The translations under genes were made by a program, and so were the position numbers. Below the pieces are notes generated by a model. It saw nothing but the letters and a program-made list of their open reading frames with translations. It had not been told where the DNA came from and did no database searches. Shown here piece after piece: positions 1-12,689 of a stretch of 64,000 nt of DNA (its first letter is position 1; every line of letters starts with the position of its first letter). Source of the DNA: Austropuccinia psidii (Eukaryota; Basidiomycota; Pucciniomycetes; Pucciniales; Sphaerophragmiaceae); NCBI GenBank assembly GCA_023105745.1, contig JALGQZ010000006.1, positions 1 through 64,000 of the forward strand, in the 5' to 3' direction.

Positions 1-1450
1 CAATCCCTATCTTTGACATGAAGATAGCTAAGGGGGCCAAAAGAAATCAAAGAGAGCTAGGGTACACAACTTCTGAGGTCTCTGAGGCATGGATGGCTCT
101 AAAGCTTGTATTCATGGCTGATCATGGCTCAATTAGTATACCAAAACCTTTTGGGAACTTGGTTACCAAGTTTAAGTCCCATTAAATTATAAGAAAATCT
201 CAAATAAGCTGCTATTTTGATGTGACAAGGAGGTCAAGAGAAGCTCTGACTCCTTTAACCATGTCAAGTGTTGGTGATTTTCTATGGCTAAAAATTTAAA
301 GATTAATTAAAGCCCTTTTTGGACTAGTATTCATTCATTTACCTCATGGCAACCAGCCAAACTGTGCTATTTGCAATTCTACCTAGAAATAGAGTAAAAA
401 CTTCAAAAGTTCATTAAAAATACAATTATTAAGTAATACTTCTGAACCTTTCATTACCAACGGGAAATGGTATGATCTATAAAGAAATTGAAAAGAATTA
501 CCACTTCATAATCAAAATTAAAAGCTTTACTTACAGTCCATTTTTGATGATTCCACATGAAACAATGAATCTTAAAAAATTCATAGAAAATACAACCTGT
601 GATAAAATTTCCAATAACTTTGATAAATTTGAGAAATTAATTTTTTATTTTGAAATAGAGTAAGACATGAAGTTTCTACTCCTTTTATTATTAACCATAA
701 ATTGGTTGTTAGTCACATATATGACTCAAATAAGTAATTATGATAATCTTATGTGAAAACAGATGATTCAATCAATTATGCAAAGAGGATAATTGTTTTC
801 TCACTCAATGATTTTTCATTTTCCTCCATTGCACACCTCTGAGAGCTGTTATTGATTTAAAAGAAGCCTCCTCTTGCTGTTTTTTCCAAGTCATCTTATT
901 ATCCAATTATATTATTAGTACCAACAAGTATTAGTTAAATCATATCTTAGGTGATTTAACTCTTTCAAAGTCAACCAGTATCGTGTGAAATCATATAAAT
1001 AAACTATAATTTGCTTTATTACTTCTACAAATCAAATTTTGAGCCTTTAGAACCACAATTCATCTGTCAAAACTCTCTACCAATTATTCTCAAGGTATTA
1101 TTTGAGTATTAGTGAGTGATTTTAATTAATTCTTAAATTTTTTCTCTATTATCAGTTTTCTTAAAGAATTATATCTATAATGATTTTTGCAAAGGATAAT
1201 TATATATTCAAAAAGATTATTATTTTAATAAAGAACTTTTATTATTGAATACTTCTTGTAATTAATTCTTGTAGACAATTACTGCTTACTATTAGAATCA
1301 GTTTTACTGTATAGCAAGTAAAAGAAATAATTAATTAATGAATCCTTTAGTTGTGGTTATAGTAAGTTTATTTGTTATATTTCATAAGATCATTCATAGT
1401 AATGTTGCTTAATATTGATATTATCAACAGTTTCATAGACACATATCACA
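1..1450 (+). repeat. LTR-like repeat family 3, copy A (cut by window start)
   Basis: Non-coding sequence that matches 58068-60815 in the same orientation along its length, for example the shared stretch around 'agggggccaaaag' (near 32) and the 'aagctgctattttgat' block (near 208). It also matches 63484-64000 in reverse complement over its last 400 bases. Copies A and C share 'cagtttcatagaca' followed by a CA end, so I place the right edge at 1450. The length and CA end suggest an LTR, but I see no coding region that belongs to it. The 63-codon ORF at 472 is not conserved between copies. Confidence 0.55.
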
Positions 1451-2000
1451 AATAATGAATGTGGAAAAAATTGTTCTTTAACAATAAAAAACAATTTATA
1501 ATAATAATATTACTAATATTGAATTAAAGAGAACTATCAAGAATGATAATAAATAGAAAAAATATTAAAATAAGAGAAAATAACCTGCTTTTAACACTTA
1601 ATATAATAATTTTGAATAAATTTACACCTATTAATATAAATACAACTTATTTGAATTGTACTTAAAATCAAAAAATAGAGAGAACTACAAATTTAACTAT
1701 TTTTACATGGAATTGAGGATTTTAGAGAAACTTTAACAAAAACGACAAAAGATATGATTAATAATGTCAAAGCTGGTGATTACTGCAAGACATATCTCTG
1801 GTCTTTAATAAAATAATAGCTTTATATATAAAGAATAAAAAAATTACCTTTTAATTTAATTTGTCTGATGAGGAAATAGAGGAAAAGGGCTCTATTTATA
1901 TTAAAATACTCCCTCCTAGAGACAAATGGGCTTCTATTAGATGTTCACTGATGGTATTAACTGTAATTGATTAATATCTTAAGGTTTATTAATTTTCATA

Positions 2001-3461
2001 GGGTGTTGGTAAACACACGTAAGCTTTTGGTAAAAACACGTAAGTAACCTGATTTTTTTATAAAAATTCCTCAGGCTCATTTTTGAGAATTTTTAAATTT
2101 TTTTTTGCCATATTTTTTCCGACATGGGATGTGAAGGTCCCCAAATTTTTCAAATTTTTTTTTTTTGCCCAATTTTTCTATTTTGGGCAATTTGGTAAAA
2201 TGGCCCATTTTTTTGAAAGAATTCATTAAAAATGTTCCCACTTGTGAATTTCAATATTTTTTTTAAAAATGAAGGTGAGAATGTTGAGAATAATAAACCA
2301 GAAGCCCAACATTTTGGTATTTTTTTGCAAGAACATTTGTAGGCCCAAAAAGTCCATGTTTTTTTATGTTTTTTTGTTCATGTTTGTAATTAAATTGAAA
2401 ATGCCATTTATGGCATAAATTGAATTCAAAACTTAATTTATGATGAGTGGAAGTTAAAATTTGATTTTTGGCATTAACAGTTCCATTTATCACATCAAAA
2501 GTGCCATAAATGGCATCACTAATGACATAATAATGCCATAAATGGCATCAAGAATGACATACAGATGCCATTTATGGCCATAAAATTGGCATAAATGGCA
2601 TTACAGAAATGCCATAAATTGAATTTAATGGCCTTGACAATGCCATTTGTGCATTTAAAAATGCCATAAATGGCCTTAAAAATGGCATGAATGGCCTTAA
2701 CATTGGCCTTAAAAATGGAATTGATGGCCTTAACTATAACATAAATGGAATCAAAAATGCCATTTATGGAATCAAAAATTCCATTTGCGGCATTACATAA
2801 ATGGAATTAACAATGCCATTTATGGTGTTACATAAATGGCATTATGCCATTTATTGCATTGATAATGCCATTAATGGTATTAGTAATGCCATTAATGGCA
2901 TTGTTAATGTGGCATTATTAATGCCATTCATGGCATTATTAATGGCATCAGAAATGTTGCATTTTTGATGCCACAAATGGCATTTTTGATGCCATAAATG
3001 GCATTAATGGCATAAATAATATTTCATTGATAATGCCATTAATGGCACTGTTAATTCCATTTATGACACTGTTAATGCCAATTATGGCACTGTTAATGCC
3101 ATTTATGGCACTGTTAATGCCATTAATGGCATTTTTAATGCCATTTATGGCACTGTTAATGCCATTTATGGCATTGTTAATGCCATTTATGGCATTGTTA
3201 ATGCCATTTATGACATTGTTAATGCCATTTATGGCATTGTTAATGCCATTTATGGCATTGTTGATTCCATGAATGGCATTAATGGCATCAGAAATATTTC
3301 ATTGATAATGCCATTAATGGCACTGTTAATGCCATAAATGGAATTTTTGATGCCACAAATGGCATTAATGGCATCATAAATGCTATAAATAGCCATATTT
3401 CATTTAAAAACCATCCCTTATGTGTTTTTATCAATTTTCTTACATGTTTTTACCAATACCC
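2001..3461. mobile_element. Short TIR transposon filled with palindromic satellite, inserted in an LTR
   Basis: The ends are terminal inverted repeats of about 45 bp: the left starts GGGTGTTGGTAAACACACGT and the right, read inverted, starts GGGTATTGGTAAAAACATGT. Each TIR holds two direct copies of a motif like TTGGTAAAAACACGTAAG, a usual arrangement for transposase binding sites. Flanks TTTTCATA (1993-2000) and TTTTTATA (3462-3469) match at 7 of 8 positions and fit an 8-bp target duplication, as for hAT elements. Removing the insert rejoins LTR sequence found uninterrupted near 11690-11720. There is no coding capacity, so it is a non-autonomous element. The superfamily is inferred only from the duplication length. 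Confidence 0.75.
2475..3400. repeat. Palindromic ATGCCAT/ATGGCAT satellite array
   Basis: Dozens of copies of ATGCCATTTATGGCAT and variants. The 7-bp arms ATGCCAT and ATGGCAT are reverse complements around a 2-base centre, so each unit can form a small hairpin and neighbours can pair with each other. Between about 3027 and 3270 the units fall into a regular 21-bp period (core TGGCATTGTTAATGCCATTTA), which creates an open frame of repeating seven-residue units that is a by-product of the repeat. Spacing is irregular elsewhere. The array lies entirely inside the TIR element. Confidence 0.9.
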
Positions 3462-4559
3462 TTTTTATATCCTAATTAAACCTTCTTCCCTTATTATTAC
3501 GCCATTATTTAGAACTCTAATTTTGCCAACCTCATAGGCTTTTCAAAACTTCAAAATCTGATGATGTTGTTAGCTATAATCTTAATAGACTAGTATCCAC
3601 TAGTTTTATCACTTATTTTACTGTTAAGCTTAAAATGAGATTACAGTTAGTGATCATAAATGATCATTTTTAAGATTTAACTTTGCTAAATGATAGCATT
3701 TAAATTATTTAGGCTAAATCTATTCAGATAGTAGATTTCAATAGCTTGGAATTTCCTTACTAATATTCCAAGAGCATTTAATTACATCAAAAAAACTCTT
3801 TTTTTGATCACTTTTCTTGTAACTCATCCTTTCTGTCAAAATTCAATATTTTAAACTTCAAGCCATGATTTCAGGGGGTTGTAACTTGAATATAATGATT
3901 GAACTTACATTATTTTTCAATTATGAGCTATTGGAATCTGAATATTCACTTTATTTGAATCTTGGATCACTTTTAAATTAAATTGGTCAACAGCTTTTGC
4001 TATTTTTCTCAATAAACCCATGTAAGTTTTAACTTTTCTCATAGATTTCCAGATAACTTTTATATACATATTCTTACATCTCTTTTGTGGTAGCTTTATT
4101 TTTGGATCAACTCTTTATCATACCTATTTCAAAGTTTATGAGCCAAAAAGCATCAATATATGTGCTTATCATCAAAGTTCATATATTCAGGTTATCTCAG
4201 TAAGTATTTACTTGACTTATATTACCTGAAAATGTGATATGTGTAGTTTTTGATGGAGAATAGTAAGGTGCAATTAATTTCACATTTTTATCCATTGGGC
4301 TTTGAGATGATCCGCAATTTATGTCTTTTTATGGCATTCTTACTTATTTTAAGATTATAATTTCAATTCTTATCCTTAAAATATGTTTTGTAAAGTTTTT
4401 TTGTGACTTCTTTGGATATTTGGGAATATCTCAAAGGTTCACATTCTTTACCACAATCTGATATAGTTAATTAGGGCACATCCACTGTCCTACCTATTCA
4501 ATAGACCTCCTTAGTCTTGAAGATCAATAATGCTTAATTTTTCTATTCTTCAGGTCTTC

Positions 4560-7500
4560 TTTCATTTCTAAGCCTTCTTAATAGTTTTTCAGAATTAGTT
4601 ATATCTTTTTAAAGTAGCAATTCATCTTCTTGAGTTGGTTTTTTATACCTTACAAGTTATTCCCTTTCTTTTTTGTCTCTTGTCCTGCTTTCATTGAGGA
4701 CTTCAACAAGTTTCTTTTTTTCTCCTTCTTCTGGAGGAGGAACTTCAATTGCTGGCTTATTTCTTAGGGAAAATTATTCCTTATCACTTGAGCTGTAAGC
4801 TTTTATCAGACTTTCAGGGAAATTTGGGTGTTTGTTCCTTAACTCACCTGTCAATTCTAGCTGCACAGAACTAGGGCCATGTAGTGCTCTTATATTGAAG
4901 GGTCCTGAAAAGGAATATTTAACTTTCTTTGGGCCTTTGATATTTTTAAAGATTAAAGTTGATACTAAGACCAAGTCTTCCACCTCAAAATCAGGTGGCA
5001 TATGACTTCTGTCCCATCTTTCTTTAAGGAAGTCTTGAATTCCAACCTTTTTCTGATATTTCTGGTGACCTACCAGTTGAAGAGGGAACTTATTTTTTGC
5101 ATGCCAGTTGAAGAGCTGGTATTAGATTACACCAATAATGGTTAAAGCCAACATAGTCTTTTGAATATATGCCATAAGCACAGAATTTTCTGATAATGTC
5201 TTCCAAAGTTTTTATCATTCTTTTTTCTAAACCATAATTATGAGGGTGATACGCTGTTGATAATGATAATTTTGTTCCAAACTAGTCATGGATATTTTTC
5301 CTTAATGCTGAAGTGAATTTTGGATCTCTATCACTTATTATATTTTGGAGTATGCCTTTATAGATAATGACTCTATTTCATATCATTATAGCTGTTTCCA
5401 TAGCTGTTTCATCTTTCTGATAAGGTAAGAACATTGGGTTCTTGCTGTACCTGTCAACCAATACTAGGAATTCATTATAACTTCTATCGCCTTCTGGGGG
5501 TAGAGCTGTAACCCAATCTATATGGGCTATTTCCCATGGGTATTTTTGCTCTTGGATTTAGATTATGATTCCGAATTTCTTGCCTAAGGATCTATTTGAT
5601 TTTTGGCCTCTTTCATAATTCTGGCAATATTCTGCAACATCCTTTCTGCAATTTGGCCATCAAGAGGATTTTTTCACCCTTTTTAGTTTCCTATCTTCTG
5701 ATATATGTCCAGATACAACACTATCATGGAATTCATGTAGTATAGTATTGATTAGAACTCTATCTTCCAGGGTCATTACACATTTATGTTGGGTTCTATG
5801 ATAAAGAATTGCATAAAGGAGGTGAAATCTTCCTTGATGATAAGATTTTTTCCATATTTCATCTAGTTTGGTAGATAAAGATGGTTTTTTACAATCTTTC
5901 ATTAAGAGTTGGCACCATATAGGAGATTTCCTCTCAATTTTATAGCTTTCTTTATATTAGTTAAAAAATTCTGTGCCAATATCTGTAACACATATTCCTT
6001 CTATGTAATTCTCTTCCTGTGGTGCCCATGCTGGGCTTTCAGGTATATTTTCTAGAGCCCATCTTCTAAGAACATCTGAATTTTTATGAATTTTTCCAGA
6101 TTTATTAATTATAGTCATATTTCCTCTATATTATTGGATAGCCATCTGCCATCTCATCAAATGTCTATTTGGTGTCTTAATGTTTGATAAAGATTTCACA
6201 GCATTATGGTCTGTGATTAAATAACTCATTGTGCCATCTAAGTAATAATGTAATTTTTCTAAAGCCCACACTAGGCAAAGACATTCCATTTGGTTTGCTC
6301 CATCTTGCTTCTGTTGGCATAATTTGTCTTGAAATGAAGCAAATTTTTCCTCCAAAATTTTTATCATTGATGATTTGTGTTTGGTGTAGAAAAGAATATA
6401 ATCCTTCTCCACAAGAATTAATGTAAATTTTGAAATGTAATTTCCAATCTGGCATTAGCAGGAATGGGACATTTGTGAGAGCTTTCTTCAAATCCTCATA
6501 TTGCTTAACCCTTCCTTTGGTCATTTCATAGACTGTCTGTTGGTCACAGAGTTTATACAAGGATTTGGAAATTCTTGCAAAGTCTTTTATATGCTGTCTG
6601 TAATAGCCAGCTAATCCTGGAAGTTATTTCATTTCTTTTTTGGTTTGGGGCATTGGTTTCAGTATTATTGCTGCTAATTTGTTTTCATCTATGCCCAAGC
6701 GTAGCTCAGATACAACATGTGCCAGTGCTTTTAGTGCACTGTATGAAAAATTACATTTTTTCAACAAAATTTTAATATTTACTTGTACTATCTTCTGTAA
6801 TTCTCTTTCTGGTCTTGTGAGGTGATTTTCCCAAGTTCCTGATCAAACTATAATATCATCAATATAGATTATTAACAATTCTGCTTATAATTCTTTAGAA
6901 AATATGGTATTCATCATTCTTTGATAATGGGAAGGGGCATTTTTTATACCAAATGGAATTATTAAATACTTAGATATTCCACAGTGGACTATTATACTCA
7001 GTATTTTTCTTGAATTGTCTGTCATGACATTGTGATGAAAACCCTTTAGAGCATTCATAGCTAAAACTAACTTAGCCTGTGACAACTGTGTTAATGTCTC
7101 ATGGATTCTGGGTATTGGATATCTGTCAGGGATAGTATAGCTATTTGGAGCTCTAAAGTCCCCTACCATATTTTATTTGCCATTATGCCAAGTTATGATG
7201 ACAGGTATAGTGACCTCTACCTGTTCATTATTTCCTACTTTCCTTAATACCCCTAGGTCAATTTATTCTTTAATGTGTACCTCTAAGGCTTCTTTATCTC
7301 TTGGGTTAGCTTGGTAAGCTGGTCTTCTTAACAGGGGTGGATACGGTTTTTCCAAATTTGAAAAAATGTCTAGCTCATTTCCAATGATGGCACCTAGTGG
7401 TTCTTTGTCAGTTTTAAAGGCACTTTTGTATTTGTATAAGAGATCAATCAGTTTTTGCTTCATTGTTTCTGTTAATTCTTGATTGAATTCTGCCACTATA

Positions 7501-7960
7501 ACCTGTTCACTTATTAGTAAATATTTTTTCTGGGCTTTCCTCTTCATTTTTTATAACAGTAATTTGTTTTTTATTGTTTAAGAAACCAAATTTCTGTCTT
7601 TTATTGTCTCCTATAGTGAAATATCTGTCTTTTTGGTTAGAGATATCTATGCCATAGAGTGACAAGTAATTATTCCCAAGTATAAAGTGGTTACTAGTAC
7701 AGTTTTCCATTACTAAAAACTCTATTTCCACTCTTATTACTTGGGAAGGATGTGGAAAATTAATGTTAAGTCAGTTATTCCAAGAGGCTTCATTCTTTCA
7801 CTTGCACTACTAAATTTAACCCCTTGTATTTGTATGAGTCTCTCCTCCCAATCTGGTATAATGTTTCCCAACACAGGTGCAGTATGCCACTGTTTCCAAG
7901 CTTACTTTTCCCTCTTGGTTTTCTACCATAACAATACTTATACCTTATTTTCCAGCTTTA
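4560..7960 (-). pseudogene. pol: Family 1 pol (protease, RT, RNase H, integrase, chromo-like tail), broken
   Basis: Reading leftward on the minus strand: a retropepsin-like segment with ETVAYCTCVG where D-T-G would be expected (near 7894); RT with the IYIDDII active site near 6870; RNase H with [20 protein letters not shown]; an integrase with a HEFHDSVVSGH zinc motif and an ISDRDPKFTSA core segment; and an integrase tail (5001-4774) with VEDLVLVSTL and GPFNIRALHG. A basic tail after it resembles the family's degenerate chromodomain. The first RNase H aspartate is asparagine (codon at 6417-6419, [10 protein letters not shown]). There are many in-frame stops and at least one frameshift near 6310. 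No functional polyprotein is possible. Confidence 0.85.
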
Positions 7961-8193
7961 TATCCCATTCCTTTTGCAGTTTTGGCTCTATACAGTTTGG
8001 CATCTTGTATATTTGTAAGGCATGTATCGGATGTTCCAATTTGTGGCAAATTTGAATTTACATCTAGTACTTCACATACTAAATCAATATTGTTAGTTTG
8101 TGCATTAATCATATTGACTTCATCACTTTCATATTTTTCTGATTCTTCTGTATCTCTTTCAGTTTCAGATTCCTCTTTTTTGTCATTTTGGTT

Positions 8194-10571
8194 CTATGTT
8201 TCCACAATTCCATTGATTATTGCCTTTTTGGGGCAACAATTGGCTAAGTGTCCAATACCACCACATTTATGGCATTTTCTTTGCTCATTAGTTTTGGACA
8301 TATTGGATATGAAAGGTTCTTTTGGTTTTTCTTTCTCAATAAATGGCATATTTGGACTTTTAATATCCAATTTTTTCCATTTTATGCTAATTTTTGTCCT
8401 TTTCACTATGTCTTCTAGTGAATTAAGGTATTCCTCTGTGGAACTTGGCTCTATGCATCTGCTTCTCAGAGAATTTTCCATTTCTCCTGCACATCTTATA
8501 AGTATCTTCATATGCACCATTTTTTGTGACATTTCTGAATATAATGCACTTGATTGTTCAGGTTTTTTGGAGAACCAAGTGAAAGGTTTATTTTTGTCTG
8601 GATAAAATAATTCTTTTTCAAATTCATTTTCTATCTTATACCTCCATGAATCATTTTCCAACTTGGTGATCATTTTTATTTTTCCACAAAGACCAGGTAT
8701 TTTTGCCATTTATTTTTCCTATGCCATAATACCATATTTTTGCTGATTTTTCAAAACATTACTTTAATATTGCAGTAATTAATTCATCTTGTATAAAATA
8801 TTCTTCTTGAAACATCACAATTGTCTTGATGAATGACATATGGTCATATTCACCTTCACCTGTGAATGTTGACCATTCTTTAAGTGGGGGTGCTTCTTTC
8901 ACTAATACTTGATTTTTTGCTGATGACTTAAGTCTTTTTTGAAAGTATTTGAAACTTCCTTGTTTGACTTCACAGGACTTCTTATGTGAGAAAATGGGGT
9001 TGATTACTTTGGCATATTTAAGTTAGCCTCATTTATTTTATCCATTTTCTCAGTAATGAGTCTTATTTTGCTTTGAATGTCATCTTTAAGATTCATTCTT
9101 TTTTCATCACTCTTTTCTAAATTTTCCAGAAGTAGTTTTGGATGTGATGAAGTGTTTTCTTCAAATTTCTCAGCAGAAATCACTTATTTTTTCAATTTTT
9201 AAGTCAAATTATCAATACTCAGGTCATAATTTATTGTCAAAGTTTTTTTTGATATCTTTTATGCATTTTTACAATTATTTTTGTCCTTGTATTAATTTTG
9301 GAGTATTGTCAATTGAGAATTTTGGTTTGTTATTTTCAATAATAAATTCAATCTCTTCTTCTTTTTCATTTTGTACAACAACTTGGGTTACAGATAATAT
9401 ACTACTTTTTATTTATTTCAAAGATAATAGACTATTTGAGTGTCTGTTAGAATTAATATGCTGTTTTTGCTTATGCTAAAGTATTTACAACATCAGGAGA
9501 CAAAGTTCTTTCTTTGGGAAATGGGGTTTTCTCAGGCTTTGCTCCTCTTTTTCCTTGAGTTCAATCAAGGTTCTGGCCATGTTGAAGACATTGTAGATGG
9601 CATCCTTTTGATTCTTGGGATACTGTAACCTGTTGGATTTGGCTTCCTTTAGTTCTTTTTCTTGTTTTTCTTCCCTTCATGCAGAGGTTGGCTGGCTTGT
9701 GGCTTGCTGGTAGAAGCTACTTGGGCTTCTTCTTTGCTTGCCTCCCTCTTTTTGTTGTTCCAGTCCTTTATATTTTTGATTTGATGTTTGGATGATAGCG
9801 GATTACATCCATTGAAGCTTCTCACTATTTACTCCTCTTTGAGGAACCTTTTGAGATTATTCCAGGAGCTCATCACTCCTTGGTGGATTTGTGGCAATAT
9901 TTCCCAATCTTTTTCCTTGTACACAATGTAATACTGCTGGTACTGGCTCATGTATATGTCTATTTGAGCTCTTTGAATGAGATTAGTTTCTGTTGGAGTG
10001 ACTCATAGTTAGTTTCAATTCAGGTTCAGAGATTACAGGAACTTTGGGGACTTGCCTTTGGTATATAGCACTTCTCTGTGTGGATTCTGTTCCACTGGGT
10101 ATTTTTCCCTTTCTTTTCCCTTTTGAGAAATCATTTCCACTCCTGAGCCCACCTCCATCTGTTTGGATTGAGTATTGGGAAACTCTTCTAGTATTAATAT
10201 TAAAATAATGAGAGATCAAAAGATATTAGAATAAAAAAATTTGCTTATGGAAATTTAAGAGAGGTACTCACCTTCAGAGTCCTAAATAATGGGTCCTGGA
10301 AAAACTAATTTCTTATTCAATGTTGGTGTTGGAGAATTTTCACAAGTTTCTTCCACCAGTCTTTTAAAAGTGGCTTTATTGTCCTCTGCTGGATTGTCTT
10401 CACATACTAAAAAATGAAAATAAATATAAGTCTTTTTATAAAAGTGTTTTTTTTTGAAAGATATGGCAATTACCACATAAAACTTGCTTTTATATCTGTT
10501 TAAAAATGAGGAATAATAGTAGAATAAATGAATAAAAATAATAAAAATGATTCTTTTTATTATTTTTTGCA
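8194..10571 (-). pseudogene. gag: Family 1 gag with zinc knuckle, broken
   Basis: Minus strand. The C-terminal part (8709-8194, 171 codons open) has the capsid-like segment MVHMKILIRCAGEMENSLRS and an intact CCHC zinc knuckle, CHKCGGIGHLANCC (about 8233-8275). Upstream, 10219-9983 encodes the leader segment GKIPSGTESTQ, and 10400-10272 encodes EDNPAEDNKATFKRLVEET, which ends at a splice donor (CTTCAGAG in antisense, GTGAGT on the minus strand at 10271). The same donor lies at the same place in the plus-strand copy (50191), so the gag leader is probably spliced. The zone between (8710-9980) is frameshifted and stop-ridden. Confidence 0.8.
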
Positions 10572-10905
10572 TTTCTCATTTTTTTATATATTCTTTTTTT
10601 GAAGAATAAAATATAAATTTGTATGATTATTGAAATTAAATTATAATATAAATTCATTTTGAATTTATAAATATCTTTTTTTAATGACTAGATATACTAA
10701 AAGAAAGCTCTTGCAAGTCTAAGGATGTGAAAAGCCACTTGTAAGGTAGTGCTATTGCTTTCCAATTTCTTTAATAGCTTTTAAAATCAATAGATATAAG
10801 ATTATTATATAATTTTATTATTGTAGATATAATTTATTATTGGATCAGCCCAATTTGAATATTTTTAAAGGTCTTTTAAGTAAATATCATGGCTAGGCCC
10901 ACGAA

Positions 10906-12689
10906 TGTAAGGTTTTACTATGAGAAATAAGTAAATATTACTAATATTTTACTTGTTGTACACCAAATGTCCTAATTTAAATGAAGAATAAGATTAGAAA
11001 TAATGATAATAAGAAAGCATTCTTATAATTATGGCATTAAAATATCTATATTATTTAATTAAATCAAAGAATATAAATTATATTGATATTTAATAGTTAA
11101 TATATTCATGGCAAGTTATTATTGTTATCAAAAATTAATAAATGCATAGAAAAGTGTTATTTAATAATAAAAACCAATTTATAACAATCTTATTACTAAT
11201 TTCAAAGCTATATATTAATATGAATACTATTTATATTAATAAAAGAATCATTAATAATCATAATGAATGGAAAAATATTATGATAAGAGAAAATAGCCTT
11301 CTTTCAACATTTTATATAATAATTTTGAATAAATTTGCACCTAAGAATATAAATACAGCTTATTTAAATTTTATTTACAATGAAAAATAGAGGTAATTAC
11401 AAATCTAAATATTTTTACATGGAATTGAGGATTTTAGGGAAAATTTGGAAAAAAATATTTGATTAATCATGTCAAATTTGGTAATTACTACAATTCCAAT
11501 CTCTGTTCTTTAAATATATAATAGTCTTAGATATAAAGAATAAATAAATCATCTTTTAATTTGATGTTTCTATGGTTTTGATGCATCTGGGGGGAAATAG
11601 AGGAAAAGAGCTCTATTTATATTAAAATACACCCTCTTAGAGACCAGAAGGCTTATAGTAGACCTGTACTGATTATATAAACTAGAATTGATCAATATTT
11701 CAAGCTTTAGTGATTATTACATCATAATGAAACCTTCTTCTCTTATTATTATGAATTCCTTAGAGTTATCACTATAACTCTAATTTTGCTAACCTCATAG
11801 GCTGGGAAAAAAGCTTGATATTTGTGTATTTTATCATTTCTAATACTAATATACTAGTATCCAGCATCTTTATCACTTTTTTAACTATTAAACTTGAAAT
11901 AAGATTACATTCAGTGATCATAAATGATTGTTTTTATGATTTAACTTTGATCATTAATAAATTTTGAGTTATTGAGGCTACAGCTATTCAGATATTATAT
12001 TAAGATAGGTTGTAATTTCCTTACTAAGCTTACAAGAGAATTAAAGTACATAATCAGAACTCTATTTTTGATGATTTTTCTTGTAACTCATCCTTTCTGT
12101 CAAAATGTACTATTTTCAACTTCAAAGAATGAATTCAGGGGTTTATACACTTAATATCATTATTCATGCATGAGCTATTATAATATGAATATCTACTTTT
12201 TTTTAAGTTTGGACCATGCTTAAATTACAGTGGACAACAGCTATTTCTATTTTTCTCAATAAACCCTTGTAATTTTTAGCATTCTTTATAGCTTTCCAAA
12301 TACATTTTATATCTGTATCCTGAAATCTCTTTTGTGGTAACTTTATTTTTGGATAAACTCTGTATAATCCCTATTTAAAAAGATATGGGCTAAGAACCAT
12401 GAATCTATGGGCTGATCATAAAATTTCATATATTCAGGTTATCCCAGTATGTATTTACTTGACTGATAAGACATAAAGATTTTATATGTGTAGTTTTCAA
12501 TGTGGAATCTAATGGTGTAATTCATTTCAAATTTTTATTCATTGGTTTATGAGATAATAAAGAATTTATTCCTTTTTATGGAATTTTTACTCATTTTAAG
12601 ATTATAATTTCAAGTCTTATTATTAAAATAAGTTTTGTAAAGTTTTTTGTGAACTTTTTGGATATGTGATAATATTTCAAAGGCTAACA
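10906..12689 (-). repeat. Family 1 5' LTR
   Basis: The minus strand starts TGTTAGCC at 12689 and ends at 10906 in CCTTACA, giving the TG...CA ends of an LTR (1784 bp). It matches the solo LTR at 16388-18152, the 3' LTR of the same element and the plus-strand LTRs, for example the shared 'ctctatttatattaaaat' block near 11610. The bases just below it (GTGGGCCTAGCC on the minus strand) are a mutated version of the primer-binding-site candidate at 49511. Confidence 0.85.

Larger units (their letters stand above)
1465..4443 (-). repeat. Family 1 3' LTR, truncated and interrupted
   Basis: The minus strand begins TGTGAACC at 4443, matching the TGTGAGCC/TGTTAGCC starts of the other family 1 LTRs. 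Matches to the 5' LTR (10906-12689) resume on both sides of the insertion at 2001-3461, for example the 'aaccttcttcccttattatta' block near 3479. The left end is missing about 250 bases compared with the 5' LTR and abuts repeat copy A. The purine-rich GGTAAAGAA just above 4443 (minus strand) is in the right place for the polypurine tract. Confidence 0.75.
1465..12689 (-). mobile_element. Family 1 Ty3/gypsy retrotransposon, minus-strand copy
   Basis: In element order (right to left): 5' LTR 10906-12689, leader and gag about 10572-8194, pol about 7960-4630, 3' LTR 4443 down to about 1465. Gene order PR-RT-RNaseH-IN and the motifs identify Ty3/gypsy. The 3' LTR lacks its last ~250 bases and is interrupted by a separate TIR element (2001-3461), so target duplications cannot be tested. 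gag and pol are broken by many stops and frameshifts. It is the same family as the plus-strand copy at 47563-57787, about 35 kb away in inverted orientation. Confidence 0.85.

Noticed and set aside
3027..3272. An ORF encoding repeated MALLMPF units
   Set aside because: A by-product of the 21-bp palindromic satellite; a period divisible by three leaves the frame open.
2475..3400. Regular palindromic repeats that might suggest a CRISPR array
   Set aside because: No unique spacers, the units overlap and vary, and the rest of the window is clearly eukaryotic.
7877..8605. A 242-codon plus-strand ORF, hydrophobic and serine-rich
   Set aside because: It lies antisense to family 1 gag and zinc knuckle, which have clear family motifs. 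Its composition is that expected from the complement of a lysine-rich gene.
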